Shown: positions 27,501 to 36,347 of the stretch, piece after piece | Position numbering within the stretch: the stretch's first letter is position 1 | How the letters are laid out: each line of letters opens with the position of its first letter | Notes under the pieces: model-generated | What the model was told of the DNA's origin: nothing | Database searches by the model: none | What the model saw: only the letters and a program-made list of their open reading frames with translations | Translations under genes and position numbers: made by a program | Origin: CAVOGJ01 sp963700865 | Lineage (GTDB): Bacteria; Planctomycetota; Planctomycetia; Pirellulales; Pirellulaceae | Assembly (NCBI GenBank): GCA_963700865.1 | Contig: CAVOZC010000022.1 | Location: 520,211-584,210 of the forward strand | Reading direction: 5' to 3' | DNA length: 64,000 nucleotides

Positions 27501-28557
27501 ATGCTGGAGCTTTCACGGAGTACGTTGGCGGTGGCTCTGCTCGCCCTGGTGCTCTGCGGGTCCGCCTGGGCCTGGGCGCGTTGGACCACGGCGCGACGAG
27601 AACAACGCGAGCTCATCAGCTACGCCATGCGCGGCCCGTGCCGTGGGGCATCCTCGACCTCGGCGTGGTGCTGCTGATCATGGTGTTCACGCAATTGCTG
27701 GCGGCCTCGGCAGGACTTCGTCTCCTCGGATTTTCAGGGAAGGTCGGGGACGAGCCTTCCGTCGATGCGCAGGCCGGCCTCCTCGCACTCAATGCGGCCG
27801 CTTCGATCGCGATGTGGCTCCTGTCGCTGCTGTTCATTCGTCTGCGTTGCCAGGCGACCCGCGAGGACCTGGAGGATGGCCCTGGTGCTTCAAGCAAGAT
27901 CTCTTGCACGGTGCGCAAGGCTTTTTCATGATCATCATTCCCGTCTACGCGATTCAATTTGTCCTGATGCAGTTTTTTACACCCGACCATCCGCTTATCA
28001 AATTGTTGATGGAAAATGGTTCGCTTGCCTTTTTCCTGGCCAGTGGATTCATGGCCGTGATTGTGGCACCCGTGGTCGAGGAGTATCTGTTTCGAGTCAT
28101 CCTGCAGGGTTGGCTGGAAAACCTGGCGGCCGCGCGACAGACAGGCATCTCCCACGAACAGCGGATGCGGCTGTGGCTGGGTCACCCACGCACACCAGGT
28201 ATCGATACGGACGCCGCCCAGCAAGCGGCGGATTGGGCAGCCGCTCACCCGGCGGCGACCGTCGCCGCTCCGCACAATCCGTACGCCTCACCGCTGCCGC
28301 CCGCCGCAACGCTCGCTCCACTGGCGGCGGCGCCTGCGATGAAACCCGCGGTGTGGCCCATCCTGGTCAGCGCTTTCCTCTTCGCCATGGCCCATTTCGG
28401 ACACGCGGCGGACCCGATTCCTATCTTTGTACTCGCCCTGGGACTGGGCTGGATTTACCAACGCACGCACCGAGTGTGGCCCTGTATCCTCATGCACATG
28501 ATGCTGAACGGGCTGAGCCTGATCCAACTGGCCCTCTACCTGAACGCCGCGCCTTGA
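27501..28557 (+). CDS. CPBP family intramembrane glutamic endopeptidase, frameshifted twice
   Basis: The first segment (ATG 27501) is a short hydrophobic N-terminus (MLELSRSTLAVALLALVLCG). The frame shifts near 27640 into PVPWGILDLGVVLLIMVFTQ and further membrane segments. It shifts again near 27880 into GWPWCFKQDLLHGAQGFFMI. The rest is continuous to 28557. The CPBP motifs are VAPVVEEYLFRVILQGWLE (EExxxR) and, after a ~75-residue Pro/Ala-rich loop, SAFLFAMAHFGHAADP (FxxxH) and HMMLNGLSLIQ. These proteases (Abi/CAAX-processing-type) cut within membranes; the substrate is unknown. The position after pgsA, with a 6-bp gap, suggests an envelope-related transcription unit. Confidence 0.78.
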
Positions 28558-28594
28558 CACCGCTAACTGACACCGCTAACTGACGCCGCGAATT
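28556..28594 (+). repeat. 13-bp tandem repeat, three copies
   Basis: GACACCGCTAACT occurs twice in a row at 28556-28581 and a diverged third copy (GACGCCGCGAATT) follows. The array overlaps the last bases of the CPBP stop codon. It is probably a slippage product with no function that I can see. Confidence 0.6.
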
Positions 28595-28693
28595 GAAGCC
28601 GCTTCTCACCCGCGGGCATGCCCGTTCACGGCACCGGAGCGCCCAGCCGATCCAAGTTTGGTAAGCTAAGCGTGCCTTTCCGACATCTTCGCT

Positions 28694-29716
28694 GTGGGAG
28701 GTACTGCATCGCCAATTCCCGTCCAGGAAACCGAACGCTCAGGAATCACGCCTTTCGTGGAACAAGCATTTCATTCGTGGTTACGCGCTCATCTTCCCAG
28801 CGATCATCGATTGCTGGTCCCCGTCGGCGACGATGCCGCCGTACTCGATTGGGCTCGAGATTCGGCCTGTCTGGTTACGACCGACTTGCTGGCCGACGGT
28901 GTCCATTTTCGCAGCGAGGAACACGCGCCGGAAACGATCGGCCGCAAGGCGCTGGCGGTGAATTTGAGTGATGTGGCGGCCATGACCGGCCGGCCGATCG
29001 CCGCCTTCGTCACGCTGTTGCTGCCCGTCGACGCCGAGTCCAATCTGGCGGAACGTATCATGAACGGCATGCTGCCACTGGCCGCCAGATTTAACACGCT
29101 GATCGCCGGCGGGGACACCAACGTCTGGCCCGGCCGTCTGGCCGTCAGCGTGACACTGCTCGGTGTCGCCGGACACAAAGGCCCGCTCCAAAGAAGTACC
29201 GCGGTCCCCACCGATGTGGTTTTCGTGACGGGAAGACTGGGGGGCAGCCTGGCGGGACATCATCTTGATTTCGAACCGCGCGTGGAATTGGCGAGCTACT
29301 TACGTGAACACTATGAGCTTCACGCGGGCCTGGATCTGTCGGACGGCTTGGCGATCGACGCGTCACGCCTGGCGGCATTGAGCGGTTGCGGCATCGAGCT
29401 GTACCCGCACCTCTTTCCGATCAGCGAGGCAGCGGCAGCCATGGCGGCGGCCGATCCCTCTCGATCGACGGTCGAACGGGCATTGGGTGACGGGGAGGAT
29501 TTTGAGCTGCTGTTGACCGTGGCCGAAGACGACGCGGACCGCTTCGAAGCCGAATATGCGGGCCACGTCCCGGTGACGCGGATCGGAACCTGTATCGACC
29601 GTCCCGGCGTGTGGCTGGTCGATGAAACGGGGCGGCGGTCCCCCTGCCCTGCCGTGGGATATGTGCACGGACAAACCTCGCCCGGCCCAACTGCGAACGA
29701 AAGGCTCGGTCGATGA
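28694..29716 (+). CDS. thiL: Thiamine-monophosphate kinase
   Basis: A 340-residue ThiL of the AIRS/PurM fold. The first ATP/Mg motif is LLVPVGDDAAVLDW. VTTDLLADGVHFR follows, and then GRKALAVNLSDVAAMTGRP, GGDTNVWPG and VVFVTGRLGGSLAG, with GLDLSDGLAIDASRLA and ERALGDGEDFELLLTV further on. All the conserved Asp/Gly-rich segments of the family are in place. The enzyme phosphorylates TMP to the cofactor thiamine diphosphate. The annotated start is a GTG at 28694; a later start is possible since the first ~20 residues are poorly conserved. The stop TGA overlaps the tsaE ATG, so the two are probably coupled. I see no TPP riboswitch-like element upstream. Confidence 0.93.
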   Translation: MGGTASPIPVQETERSGITPFVEQAFHSWLRAHLPSDHRLLVPVGDDAAVLDWARDSACLVTTDLLADGVHFRSEEHAPETIGRKALAVNLSDVAAMTGRPIAAFVTLLLPVDAESNLAERIMNGMLPLAARFNTLIAGGDTNVWPGRLAVSVTLLGVAGHKGPLQRSTAVPTDVVFVTGRLGGSLAGHHLDFEPRVELASYLREHYELHAGLDLSDGLAIDASRLAALSGCGIELYPHLFPISEAAAAMAAADPSRSTVERALGDGEDFELLLTVAEDDADRFEAEYAGHVPVTRIGTCIDRPGVWLVDETGRRSPCPAVGYVHGQTSPGPTANERLGR

Positions 29717-30209
29717 AGCCGTCGACACCGCCATGGGAGATCGTCGCGACGGATGAAGCCACCACCGAACGGCTGGCCACGTTGTGCGCGAGCATGTACC
29801 ACCGGGGACCACCATCGGCCTCAGTGGTCCATTGGGTGCCGGCAAAACACGTTGGGTGCAGGCCTTCGCCCTGGCCTGGGGCGTCCCCGCCGGTATCGTC
29901 GTCAGCCCCACCTTTGTCCTCTGCCAGGAGTATGCCGCCGAGCGCGGTACGATCTATCATCTGGACGTCTATCGACTGACCAATACGGCGGAGTTCCTGG
30001 ACCTTGGCGTCGACGACCTGTTCGCTGCCACAGGCATTGTGTGCATTGAATGGGCCGACCGCGTGACCGACTGCTTGCCGGCTGACCGGATGGATGTTCG
30101 CATCGAGCTGGTCGACTCGGCGACTCGACGGATCACCATCAGCGTGGGCAGCGCCGAACTGGTTCCCGTGCTCTCCGCCGTCCGGCGAGCCTGGTCGCAG
30201 GCCGACTAG
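29713..30209 (+). CDS. tsaE: tRNA threonylcarbamoyladenosine biosynthesis ATPase TsaE, frameshifted
   Basis: The ATG at 29713 overlaps the thiL stop. The first frame gives the N-terminal segment MKPSTPPWEIVATDEATTER. A shift near 29790 leads to PPGTTIGLSGPLGAGKTRWV, with the Walker A lysine. It continues through GIVVSPTFVLCQEYAAERG, IYHLDVYRLTN and VCIEWADRVTDCLPADRMDV. This is the YjeE/TsaE fold, which acts with TsaB-TsaD to form t6A at position 37 of ANN-decoding tRNAs. The gene is essential in many bacteria, so the frame break is likely an error. An internal start at 29784 would give a nearly complete but N-terminally shortened protein. Confidence 0.88.
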
Positions 30210-30392
30210 TGCTGCGTCAAGTGTCAGACTTAGGGTTGGTCAAGACCGTGGCGATGGCTTCCAGCCGCAGTCGACTGTGGCAACATGCCCCGGCCACGCT
30301 GAGCGAACCCCAAAATCGAACCTTGAGGAGGAAGGAGCCTTGGCACGGGCCAGCAGAACTCGCTGAGCCGACCGCGAACGTGCCGCGGGGCA

Positions 30393-31480
30393 TCAGGGAC
30401 GCGATGATTTGCGGGCCTTCAGCAGCGGGTCTTTGGCCAGCGGCAGCCGGAGGGTCTTCCCCGTCTCGGCCGCCTTGTAGATGCCCAGGATAATCTCCAC
30501 CGAACGGCGGCCCTCGTGACCGTCGACCGCCGGAGACACACCCCGCTGGATGGCTTGCACGACGTTCTTGAACAACTGCGCGTGCCCGTGATGCCCGATG
30601 GCGCTGGGATCGGCAGCACCACCCCCGGTTTTTGTTTTGCCCCGCATGCGTTCCAGCAGTGCCCGATCGGCATTTGTCTGCCGGACGAAATCCCACGTCT
30701 TGATGTCCTCTTCCTCCAGCATGGCCGACCCGTGCGACCCATGGATCTCGATCTTTTTGAGGGCACCGGGGTACGCTGCCGTGGTCGCCTCGACCACGCC
30801 CAGCGCCCCGTTGGCAAAACGCAGGGTGGCCACCGCGACGTCCTCGACCTCGATCCGCTCATGGGCCAGCGTGGCCGTATGGGCGGTGATTTCCACGACC
30901 GGCCCCATGAACCACGTTAACAGATCCACGGTATGAATGGCCTGGTTCATCAGTGCGCCGCCACCGTCAAGTTTCCAGGTACCCCGCCAGGCCCCGCTAT
31001 CGTAGTACTCTTGACTGCGATACCACTTCACGTAGGCATCGCCCATCGTAAGTCGTCCGAAGCGGCCCTTGTCGATCGCCTTTTTGATCAGTTGCGAAGA
31101 CTCGTGAAAACGGGAGGGAAAGATGGTGGCCAACACCACTTTGGCTCGCTGACAGGCCTCGATCATTTTGTCGCAACGCTGGAGCGTGATTTCGAGTGGT
31201 TTTTCCACGATCACGTGCTTGCCGGCTTGGGCCGCCGCCAACGCCGGTTCGAGGTGCGCCCCGCTGGGAGTGCAGATCGTGACCACGTCAACCCGCGGGT
31301 CGTCGAGCAGTGCGGTCAGATCGTGATAAGCGGTGCAGCCCGTCACCGCCGCCAGTCGATCCGCCGAAGCAGGTGACTTGTCGTAGCAGGCGACCAGCGT
31401 CCCCCCCGAATATCCGCAATGGCCTTGGCGTGAAAATTCGCAATCATGCCGCAACCGATAATACCAAAGCCAATCGCCAT
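30393..31480 (-). CDS. Gfo/Idh/MocA family oxidoreductase, frameshifted in a homopolymer
   Basis: From the ATG at 31480 the N-terminal Rossmann segment reads MAIGFGIIGCGMIANFHAKA, then ADIRGG. A run of seven G (C on the plus strand, 31401-31407) then breaks the frame; one more base restores TLVACYDKSPASADRLAAV. The rest is a standard dehydrogenase: DDPRVDVVTICTPSGAHLEP, GKHVIVEKPLEI, the Lys-containing catalytic EKP segment, then WRGTWKLDGGGALMNQAIHT with the catalytic His and VDLLTWFMGPV. These NAD(P)-dependent enzymes oxidise sugars or inositols; the substrate is unknown. The missing base in a homopolymer is strong evidence of sequencing error. It is convergent with tsaE. Confidence 0.9.
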
Positions 31481-31591
31481 CGTTCAGATCCCCTGTCGTT
31501 GCTGATACATGCTCTCGTTTCGTCAGGTCCCAGGGAGCCATTTAGTTGGCGGCGGCGAGTGGCAGCCGACGGCTCCGCTCCAGTGTGGCTG

Positions 31592-32974
31592 TCACAGAAT
31601 GAACCGGGACAGATCTTCATCTTCCACGATTGCCGCCAGCCGCTGATCGACGTAGGCCGCATTGACGACGACCGTGCCCATCTTCATTTGTGGAGCCTCG
31701 AAGCTGAGTTCTTCCAGCAGCTTTTCCAGAATCGTATGCAAACGACGGGCACCAATATTTTGCGCCGATTGGTTGACTCGATAAGCATAATCGGCGAGGG
31801 CGTCGATGGCGTCCGGTGTGAATTCGAGTGACACGCCTTCTGTCAGTAGTAATTCCGCGTATTGGCGGGTCAAGGAATTCGCGGGTTCTGTCAGGATTCG
31901 GACAAAGTCGGCTTTGGTCAGGTCCCCCAGCTCGACGCGAATTGGGAAGCGGCCTTGCAGTTCCGGCATCAAGTCGCTGGGATTGCTATTGTGGAACGCG
32001 CCCGCCGCAATGAACAAAACGTGACTGGTGCTGACGTAACCATACTTCGTCTGCACGGTCGTGCCCTCGACAATCGGCAACAAATCCCGCTGGACGCCCT
32101 GGCGGGACACATCGGCGGTCTTCGATTCACTCGCCACCACCTTGTCGATCTCGTCGAGAAAAATGATTCCCAAATTTTCCGCCAGTTTGATGGCATCGGC
32201 CTGGATCTTTTCGGAATCCAGCAGCGCATCGCATTGATTCTCGAAGAGGACGCGACGCGCGTCCTTGACGGCCAGCTCCCGTTGGACCGTCGATTTAGGC
32301 ATCAGTTTTTCGAACATCGCCGAAAGGTCCAGATCCATGTGGTCCATGCCGGCGCCGCCCATCATCATCGGAATTGGGGTTTTCTGCTCGGTGCGAACTT
32401 CGACGCGGCGTTCATCCAGCTCACCACTCCGCAACATGGATCGCATCTTGTCTCGTGTCCGTTGATAATGCTCGGCCGAATTCACTTCACTGACACCGAC
32501 ATCGAGCGAGATCGGCGGCGGACATAAAAGGTCGAGCAACTGCTCTTCCACGCGTTCATTGGCCGATGATTCGATGATGCCGATCTGCTGCTCACGCACC
32601 AGCTTGATCGCATGCTCCACAAGTTCGCGGACCATGCTTTCAACATCGCGGCCGTAATAACCGACTTCCGTATACTTGGTCGCTTCCACCTTGATGAACG
32701 GTGCCCCGGTCAGTCGCGCCAGACGGCGAGCGATCTCTGTCTTACCCACTCCGGTCGGTCCCATCATCAAAATGTTTTTGGGAGCGACCTCGCGTTTCAA
32801 TTCGTCGGGCAGCTGCTGCCTCCGCCAGCGGTTACGGATGGCGATGGCCACCGACCGTTTCGCGTCGGACTGACCCACGATGTACTCGTCCAGTTGCTCG
32901 ACAATCTGCTGGGGCGTTAAGCCACAGGAAACATTGCCGGAGGCGTCCGTTTCGGATCGACTCAACTCATGCAT
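31592..32974 (-). CDS. hslU: HslU, ATPase subunit of the HslUV protease
   Basis: This 460-residue HslU/ClpY shows the opening LTPQQIVEQLDEYIVGQSDA, Walker A MMGPTGVGKTEIARRLARL near residue 72, and the conserved IKVEATKYTEVGYYGRDVES pore region. The I-domain-like insertion (~residues 135-235) follows. Walker B is LGIIFLDEIDKVVASES, then TSHVLFIAAGAFHNSNPSD (sensor 1) and NIGARRLHTILEKLLEELSF (sensor 2). It ends DLSRFIL, the C-terminal tail that docks into HslV. It unfolds substrates and feeds them into HslV. The 13-bp overlap with hslV shows a single operon with hslV first. Confidence 0.97.
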   Translation of the reverse strand: MHELSRSETDASGNVSCGLTPQQIVEQLDEYIVGQSDAKRSVAIAIRNRWRRQQLPDELKREVAPKNILMMGPTGVGKTEIARRLARLTGAPFIKVEATKYTEVGYYGRDVESMVRELVEHAIKLVREQQIGIIESSANERVEEQLLDLLCPPPISLDVGVSEVNSAEHYQRTRDKMRSMLRSGELDERRVEVRTEQKTPIPMMMGGAGMDHMDLDLSAMFEKLMPKSTVQRELAVKDARRVLFENQCDALLDSEKIQADAIKLAENLGIIFLDEIDKVVASESKTADVSRQGVQRDLLPIVEGTTVQTKYGYVSTSHVLFIAAGAFHNSNPSDLMPELQGRFPIRVELGDLTKADFVRILTEPANSLTRQYAELLLTEGVSLEFTPDAIDALADYAYRVNQSAQNIGARRLHTILEKLLEELSFEAPQMKMGTVVVNAAYVDQRLAAIVEDEDLSRFIL

Positions 32975-33513
32975 GACAGTTCCCTTACCACGATATTCCG
33001 ATTGGTGTAGATGTCGATGTCCGCCGCGATCTCCAGCGACTGCCTGACGATCTCCGCGGCCGACAATTGCGAGTGCGCCAGTAGCGCCCGAGCGGCCGCC
33101 ATCGCGTAGTTGCCCCCGGAACCAATCCCCAGGACATGGTCGGTGGGCTGAATCACATCGCCCGTACCGCTGATCAGCAGCGTGCTCTTACCGTCCACGA
33201 CGGCCAACAGGGCCTCCAGCCGCCGTAACGCCCGATCCGTCCTCCACAACTTGGCCAGCTCAATCGCGGCGCGCGGCATGTTGCCCGGGTACGCCTTCAG
33301 TTGTGCCTCAAATTTATCCAGCAACGCCAAGGCATCGGCCCCGCCGCCCGCGAATCCACACAATACCTGGCCGTCGAGCAACTCGCGAATTTTTGTGGAA
33401 TCGCCCTTGATCACGGCCGAGTTCATCGTCACCTGGCCATCGCCGCCGATAGCGACACTCCCCCGATGACGGACCGTGAGAATTGTCGTGGATCGAAAGA
33501 TCGTCTTTTCCAT
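32962..33513 (-). CDS. hslV: HslV, threonine protease subunit of HslUV
   Basis: From the ATG at 33513 the protein is 183 residues. The catalytic region reads TTILTVRHRGSVAIGGDGQV after an 8-residue leader (MEKTIFRS), so the N-terminal Thr would be exposed by removal of a short propeptide. The conserved Lys-bearing segment KIRELLDGQVLCGFAGGGAD and IGSGGNYAMAAARALL are present. HslV forms the two-ring dodecameric proteolytic core capped by HslU. In E. coli the Thr follows Met directly; here it needs extra processing, as in Bacillus-type ClpQ-like proteins that carry leaders. The C-terminus overlaps hslU by 13 bp. Confidence 0.95.
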   Translation of the reverse strand: MEKTIFRSTTILTVRHRGSVAIGGDGQVTMNSAVIKGDSTKIRELLDGQVLCGFAGGGADALALLDKFEAQLKAYPGNMPRAAIELAKLWRTDRALRRLEALLAVVDGKSTLLISGTGDVIQPTDHVLGIGSGGNYAMAAARALLAHSQLSAAEIVRQSLEIAADIDIYTNRNIVVRELSCMS

Positions 33514-33730
33514 TTCAAATGGGTTCTCCCGCTGACATGGTGTCCGGATCATCCGCCGGATGACGACCGTGGAATTTCAAAACCGGTGGCGGACGCCGCG
33601 TTCCAGCCGCTGGCCACCCAGCCCGGCAGCACCATTGTCGCGCAATTGGGACAGACCGACCAGGGGCTGCCGTTGGATCCCCAGTCGGAACGGCTTGGCC
33701 CGCAGCCGTCTGGTGAGTTATGTTGTCGGG

Positions 33731-34331
33731 ATGAATCGCCCCACCTCACTACCGACCAGTCCCCAACGGATGACGCCTCGAGATACGGGGCTGCTCGTCG
33801 TCGATGTGCAACAAAAATTGGCCCCATTGATCCAGGGACATGAACGGATCGAGTGGAATATTCGACGCTTGCTCGACGCGGCCCGCCTATTTGAAATGCA
33901 GGTGCTGGCGACTGAGCAGTATCCCCAAGGTTTGGGACCGACCGTTCCATCGATCGCCGAACGGCTGACGGAAGTCGCCGAAAAGACGCGCTTCAGCTGC
34001 GGCGCCTGCGGCTTGCTCTTTGAAGGACTGCTGGCCAACGGCATCCGCAAACTGCTGGTCTGCGGGATCGAAACCCATGTCTGCGTACAGCAAACGAGTC
34101 TTGATCTGATCACGGCCGGTTTCGAAGTCTACCTTGCGGCCGATGCGGTCGGATCGAGGTTTGCCATCGATCATGAGACTGGGCCTGCGTCGCATGGAGA
34201 CCACAGGAATCACGCTGACAAGCACTGAAGCCGTGCTCTTCGAGTGGTGTGATGATGCGCGGTCGCCACAGTTCAAGGCACTCAGTCAGCTGGTGCGGGA
34301 GGTGCCGCCCCTGGAGACACGCGGGACGTAG
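33731..34331 (+). CDS. Isochorismatase-family hydrolase, frameshifted at C-terminus
   Basis: The ATG at 33731 (MNRPTSLPTSPQRMTPRDTG) starts a compact cysteine hydrolase. The catalytic Asp is in LLVVDVQQKL, the Lys in VAEKTRFSC and the Cys in VCGIETHVCVQQT, the Asp-Lys-Cys set of the family. A shift near 34165 then leads from FEVYLAADAVGSR to LGLRRMETTGITLTSTEAVL and ends REVPPLETRGT with a TAG at 34331. The family hydrolyses amide or ether-type substrates; the closest well-known small members are YcaC-like proteins of unknown substrate. It ends next to the ftsQ stop on the opposite strand. A frameshift error is more likely than a real fusion. Confidence 0.82.
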
Positions 34332-35288
34332 CTACTGGGAAGTGGAGAGCTCTTCGGAGAGCGAGGCCACCTGAAGGCCATCGGCACGTCGCACATCGAT
34401 CGTCTGACCTGGATGTTCGGTGACCAGCCCCCCATGTTGCCCGGCATATTCGCACAAGCGAGCCATCTTTTGTTCGGCTTGCGGTTCGCCCGACCGCTCC
34501 AGACCAGGCGCTCGCCCCCAGATCACCGAGGCCCCTTGCCGAGCGCGGAGGACAAAATAATTGCTGACCGCGCCCGTTCCATCCGTAGGTCCGCGATAGG
34601 CGATGATCTTGAAGATCCCCAGCTGCTGCTGATAGGGGAGCAAGAATCCCGCCACGCGTGCCGCCTCATGCACGCGATCGTCCCCCCAGGCTGTGCCCGA
34701 CATGGTACTCACCGGAGTCGTTTCGCCAGCGGAGATTCGCAGGTATTGATCGGCGGTGGCCGCCGTAAAGTCGACGGTGGGCAAGAGCACCCCCTCTCCA
34801 TCAATCGGCAGACGACCCGGCTGCTTTTGGCCGTTGTGGACCATCGAGACTTCGACCATCGCGACCGGTTGGCGATACTCCAGGTCGACGAGGATTCGAG
34901 ACGGGTACCGCTTCGTCACGTGATTGACTTTTTTCACCCAGGGATGCATCGAGAACGCCTGCCCCACGCGCACCGTGACGTCCTTCTGACGCAGATTCAA
35001 CTGGGCCAGGCTCCCCGTGACAATCGATTCCCCCTTCACATCCGACGCGACGATCCACGGCGGCTGGGAGGTCACCTCGAACGACTGCTCGTTCAACTGG
35101 TACCCGCCGCTGGCCATAATGTGGGGGCCAAAGCGACTCCACAAGACCAGCGAGGCCACCATGACAAACATCAGCACGACACCAACGAGTACCAGCGATG
35201 GATTGCCGTCCCACTCCCCCAGGAAGCGGGTCAGGAAGCCGCCCGAACGGTCTTTGCGTTTCTCTCGCCGCGCCACCGGAACCTCCAT
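34332..35288 (-). CDS. ftsQ: FtsQ/DivIB-like cell division protein
   Basis: This 318-residue single-pass protein lies 22 bp behind murB. It has a basic cytoplasmic tail (MEVPVARREKRKDRSGGF) and a membrane helix (LVLVGVVLMFVMVASLVLW). A periplasmic POTRA-like domain follows with IVTGSLAQLNLRQKDVTVRV and the FtsQ-type segment FSMHPWVKKVNHVTKRYPSR, then ILVDLEYRQPVAMVEV. The murB-ftsQ order is the classic dcw-cluster order. Most planctomycetes lack FtsZ, so the retained gene may act in peptidoglycan synthesis or budding and not in a Z ring. Sequence identity to enterobacterial FtsQ is low, so I call it FtsQ-like. Confidence 0.72.
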   Translation of the reverse strand: MEVPVARREKRKDRSGGFLTRFLGEWDGNPSLVLVGVVLMFVMVASLVLWSRFGPHIMASGGYQLNEQSFEVTSQPPWIVASDVKGESIVTGSLAQLNLRQKDVTVRVGQAFSMHPWVKKVNHVTKRYPSRILVDLEYRQPVAMVEVSMVHNGQKQPGRLPIDGEGVLLPTVDFTAATADQYLRISAGETTPVSTMSGTAWGDDRVHEAARVAGFLLPYQQQLGIFKIIAYRGPTDGTGAVSNYFVLRARQGASVIWGRAPGLERSGEPQAEQKMARLCEYAGQHGGLVTEHPGQTIDVRRADGLQVASLSEELSTSQ

Positions 35289-35310
35289 GTTTTCAAGCCC
35301 GGTAGGAGTC

Positions 35311-36191
35311 CTACCAGATTTGAATGGCTGTTTCCAGATCGACCCCCATTTGTTGCGACACGCCTTGTCGTACTTCGTCGATCAGGCGGACGACGTCCTG
35401 GCTGCTGAGCAGGATCCTGCAACATGACAAAGTTCGGATCGCGGTCGTAGAGCGCCGCCCCACCCGAAGTCGCGGCTTTCAGCCCCGCCTGTTCAATCAA
35501 CTCCGCAGCCGTCATCCCGATCGGATTCTTTGAAAAGACAGCCCGTCCGGTGCTCACTCGACGGCTGCCGGGACCGCTTCATGATCCACAGCTTCTGCAT
35601 CCGCCGCGTCAATTGATCCCGATCGTCCGGCTCCAGCCGGAATGTCGCCGCCAGGATGGCCAATTCGTTCAGGCTGCTACGTCGATAGGAAAAGGTCATT
35701 TCGGCTCGGTCACGAGTGACGACTTCGCCGTTGCGGGTCAGCACGGTCACGCTGCTGACCCATGAACCGACATCGGTCGCTCGGTCTCCAGCATTCCCGT
35801 GCAACGCTCCTCCAACCGTGCCGGGAATCCCGACCAGTGGCTCGAGCCCCGCAAGTCCCTCGCGCGCCGCCGAGGAAATCACGTGCGGAAGGGCGGCGCC
35901 GCCACCCGCCGTGAGCAACTGATCGGTGATCTGGACGTTCGCGAATGCCGTGGCGCCCAACCCGATGGTGACTCCCTTCAGCCCCTCGTCGCCGATGAGC
36001 ACGTTCGAACCGCCGCCCATCAACCGCACCGGAATATCCTCCGCCCGGCATCTTGCGACCAGATCGATCAGCTCCTCCTCATTCGTCGGTTCCGCGAAGT
36101 ATTCCGCGGGACCGCCCAACCGCAACCAGCACCTGCCGGCCAGCGGCTCGTTTTCCACGATGAAATGTTCAAAGCCAGTGAGCCAGCTCAT
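35311..36191 (-). CDS. murB: UDP-N-acetylenolpyruvoylglucosamine reductase, frameshifted twice
   Basis: From the ATG at 36191 the FAD-binding part is clear: AGRCWLRLGGPAEYFAEPTN, LMGGGSNVLIGDEGL, and PLVGIPGTVGGALHGNAGDR. After SSEHRTGCLFK the frame shifts near 35528 and continues NPIGMTAAELIEQAGLK and RDPNFVM. A second shift near 35415 leads to SSQDVVRLIDEVRQGVSQQM and VDLETAIQIW, ending at 35311. GCLFKNP places a Cys at the proton-donor position that is Ser in E. coli MurB; both versions occur in the family. The enzyme makes UDP-MurNAc. It is an essential wall gene, so both breaks are most likely errors. It is co-directional with ftsQ. Confidence 0.88.
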
Positions 36192-36347
36192 ATGCCGTCC
36201 GTCTCATGATCCGCAATTGGTTAAAATCCAGCCTGATGATAGGTTTCGACAATTCGGACTGTCAATCTGACTGTCCCCAACTCCCCGCCGCGGCCGCTCA
36301 TCGCGTGCGGAACATACACGAGCACGCAATTCGGGAAGGATTGGCCG

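Noticed and set aside
28595..28693. TPP riboswitch before thiL
   Set aside because: The conserved CTGAGA and GGAAC-type core was looked for and not seen.
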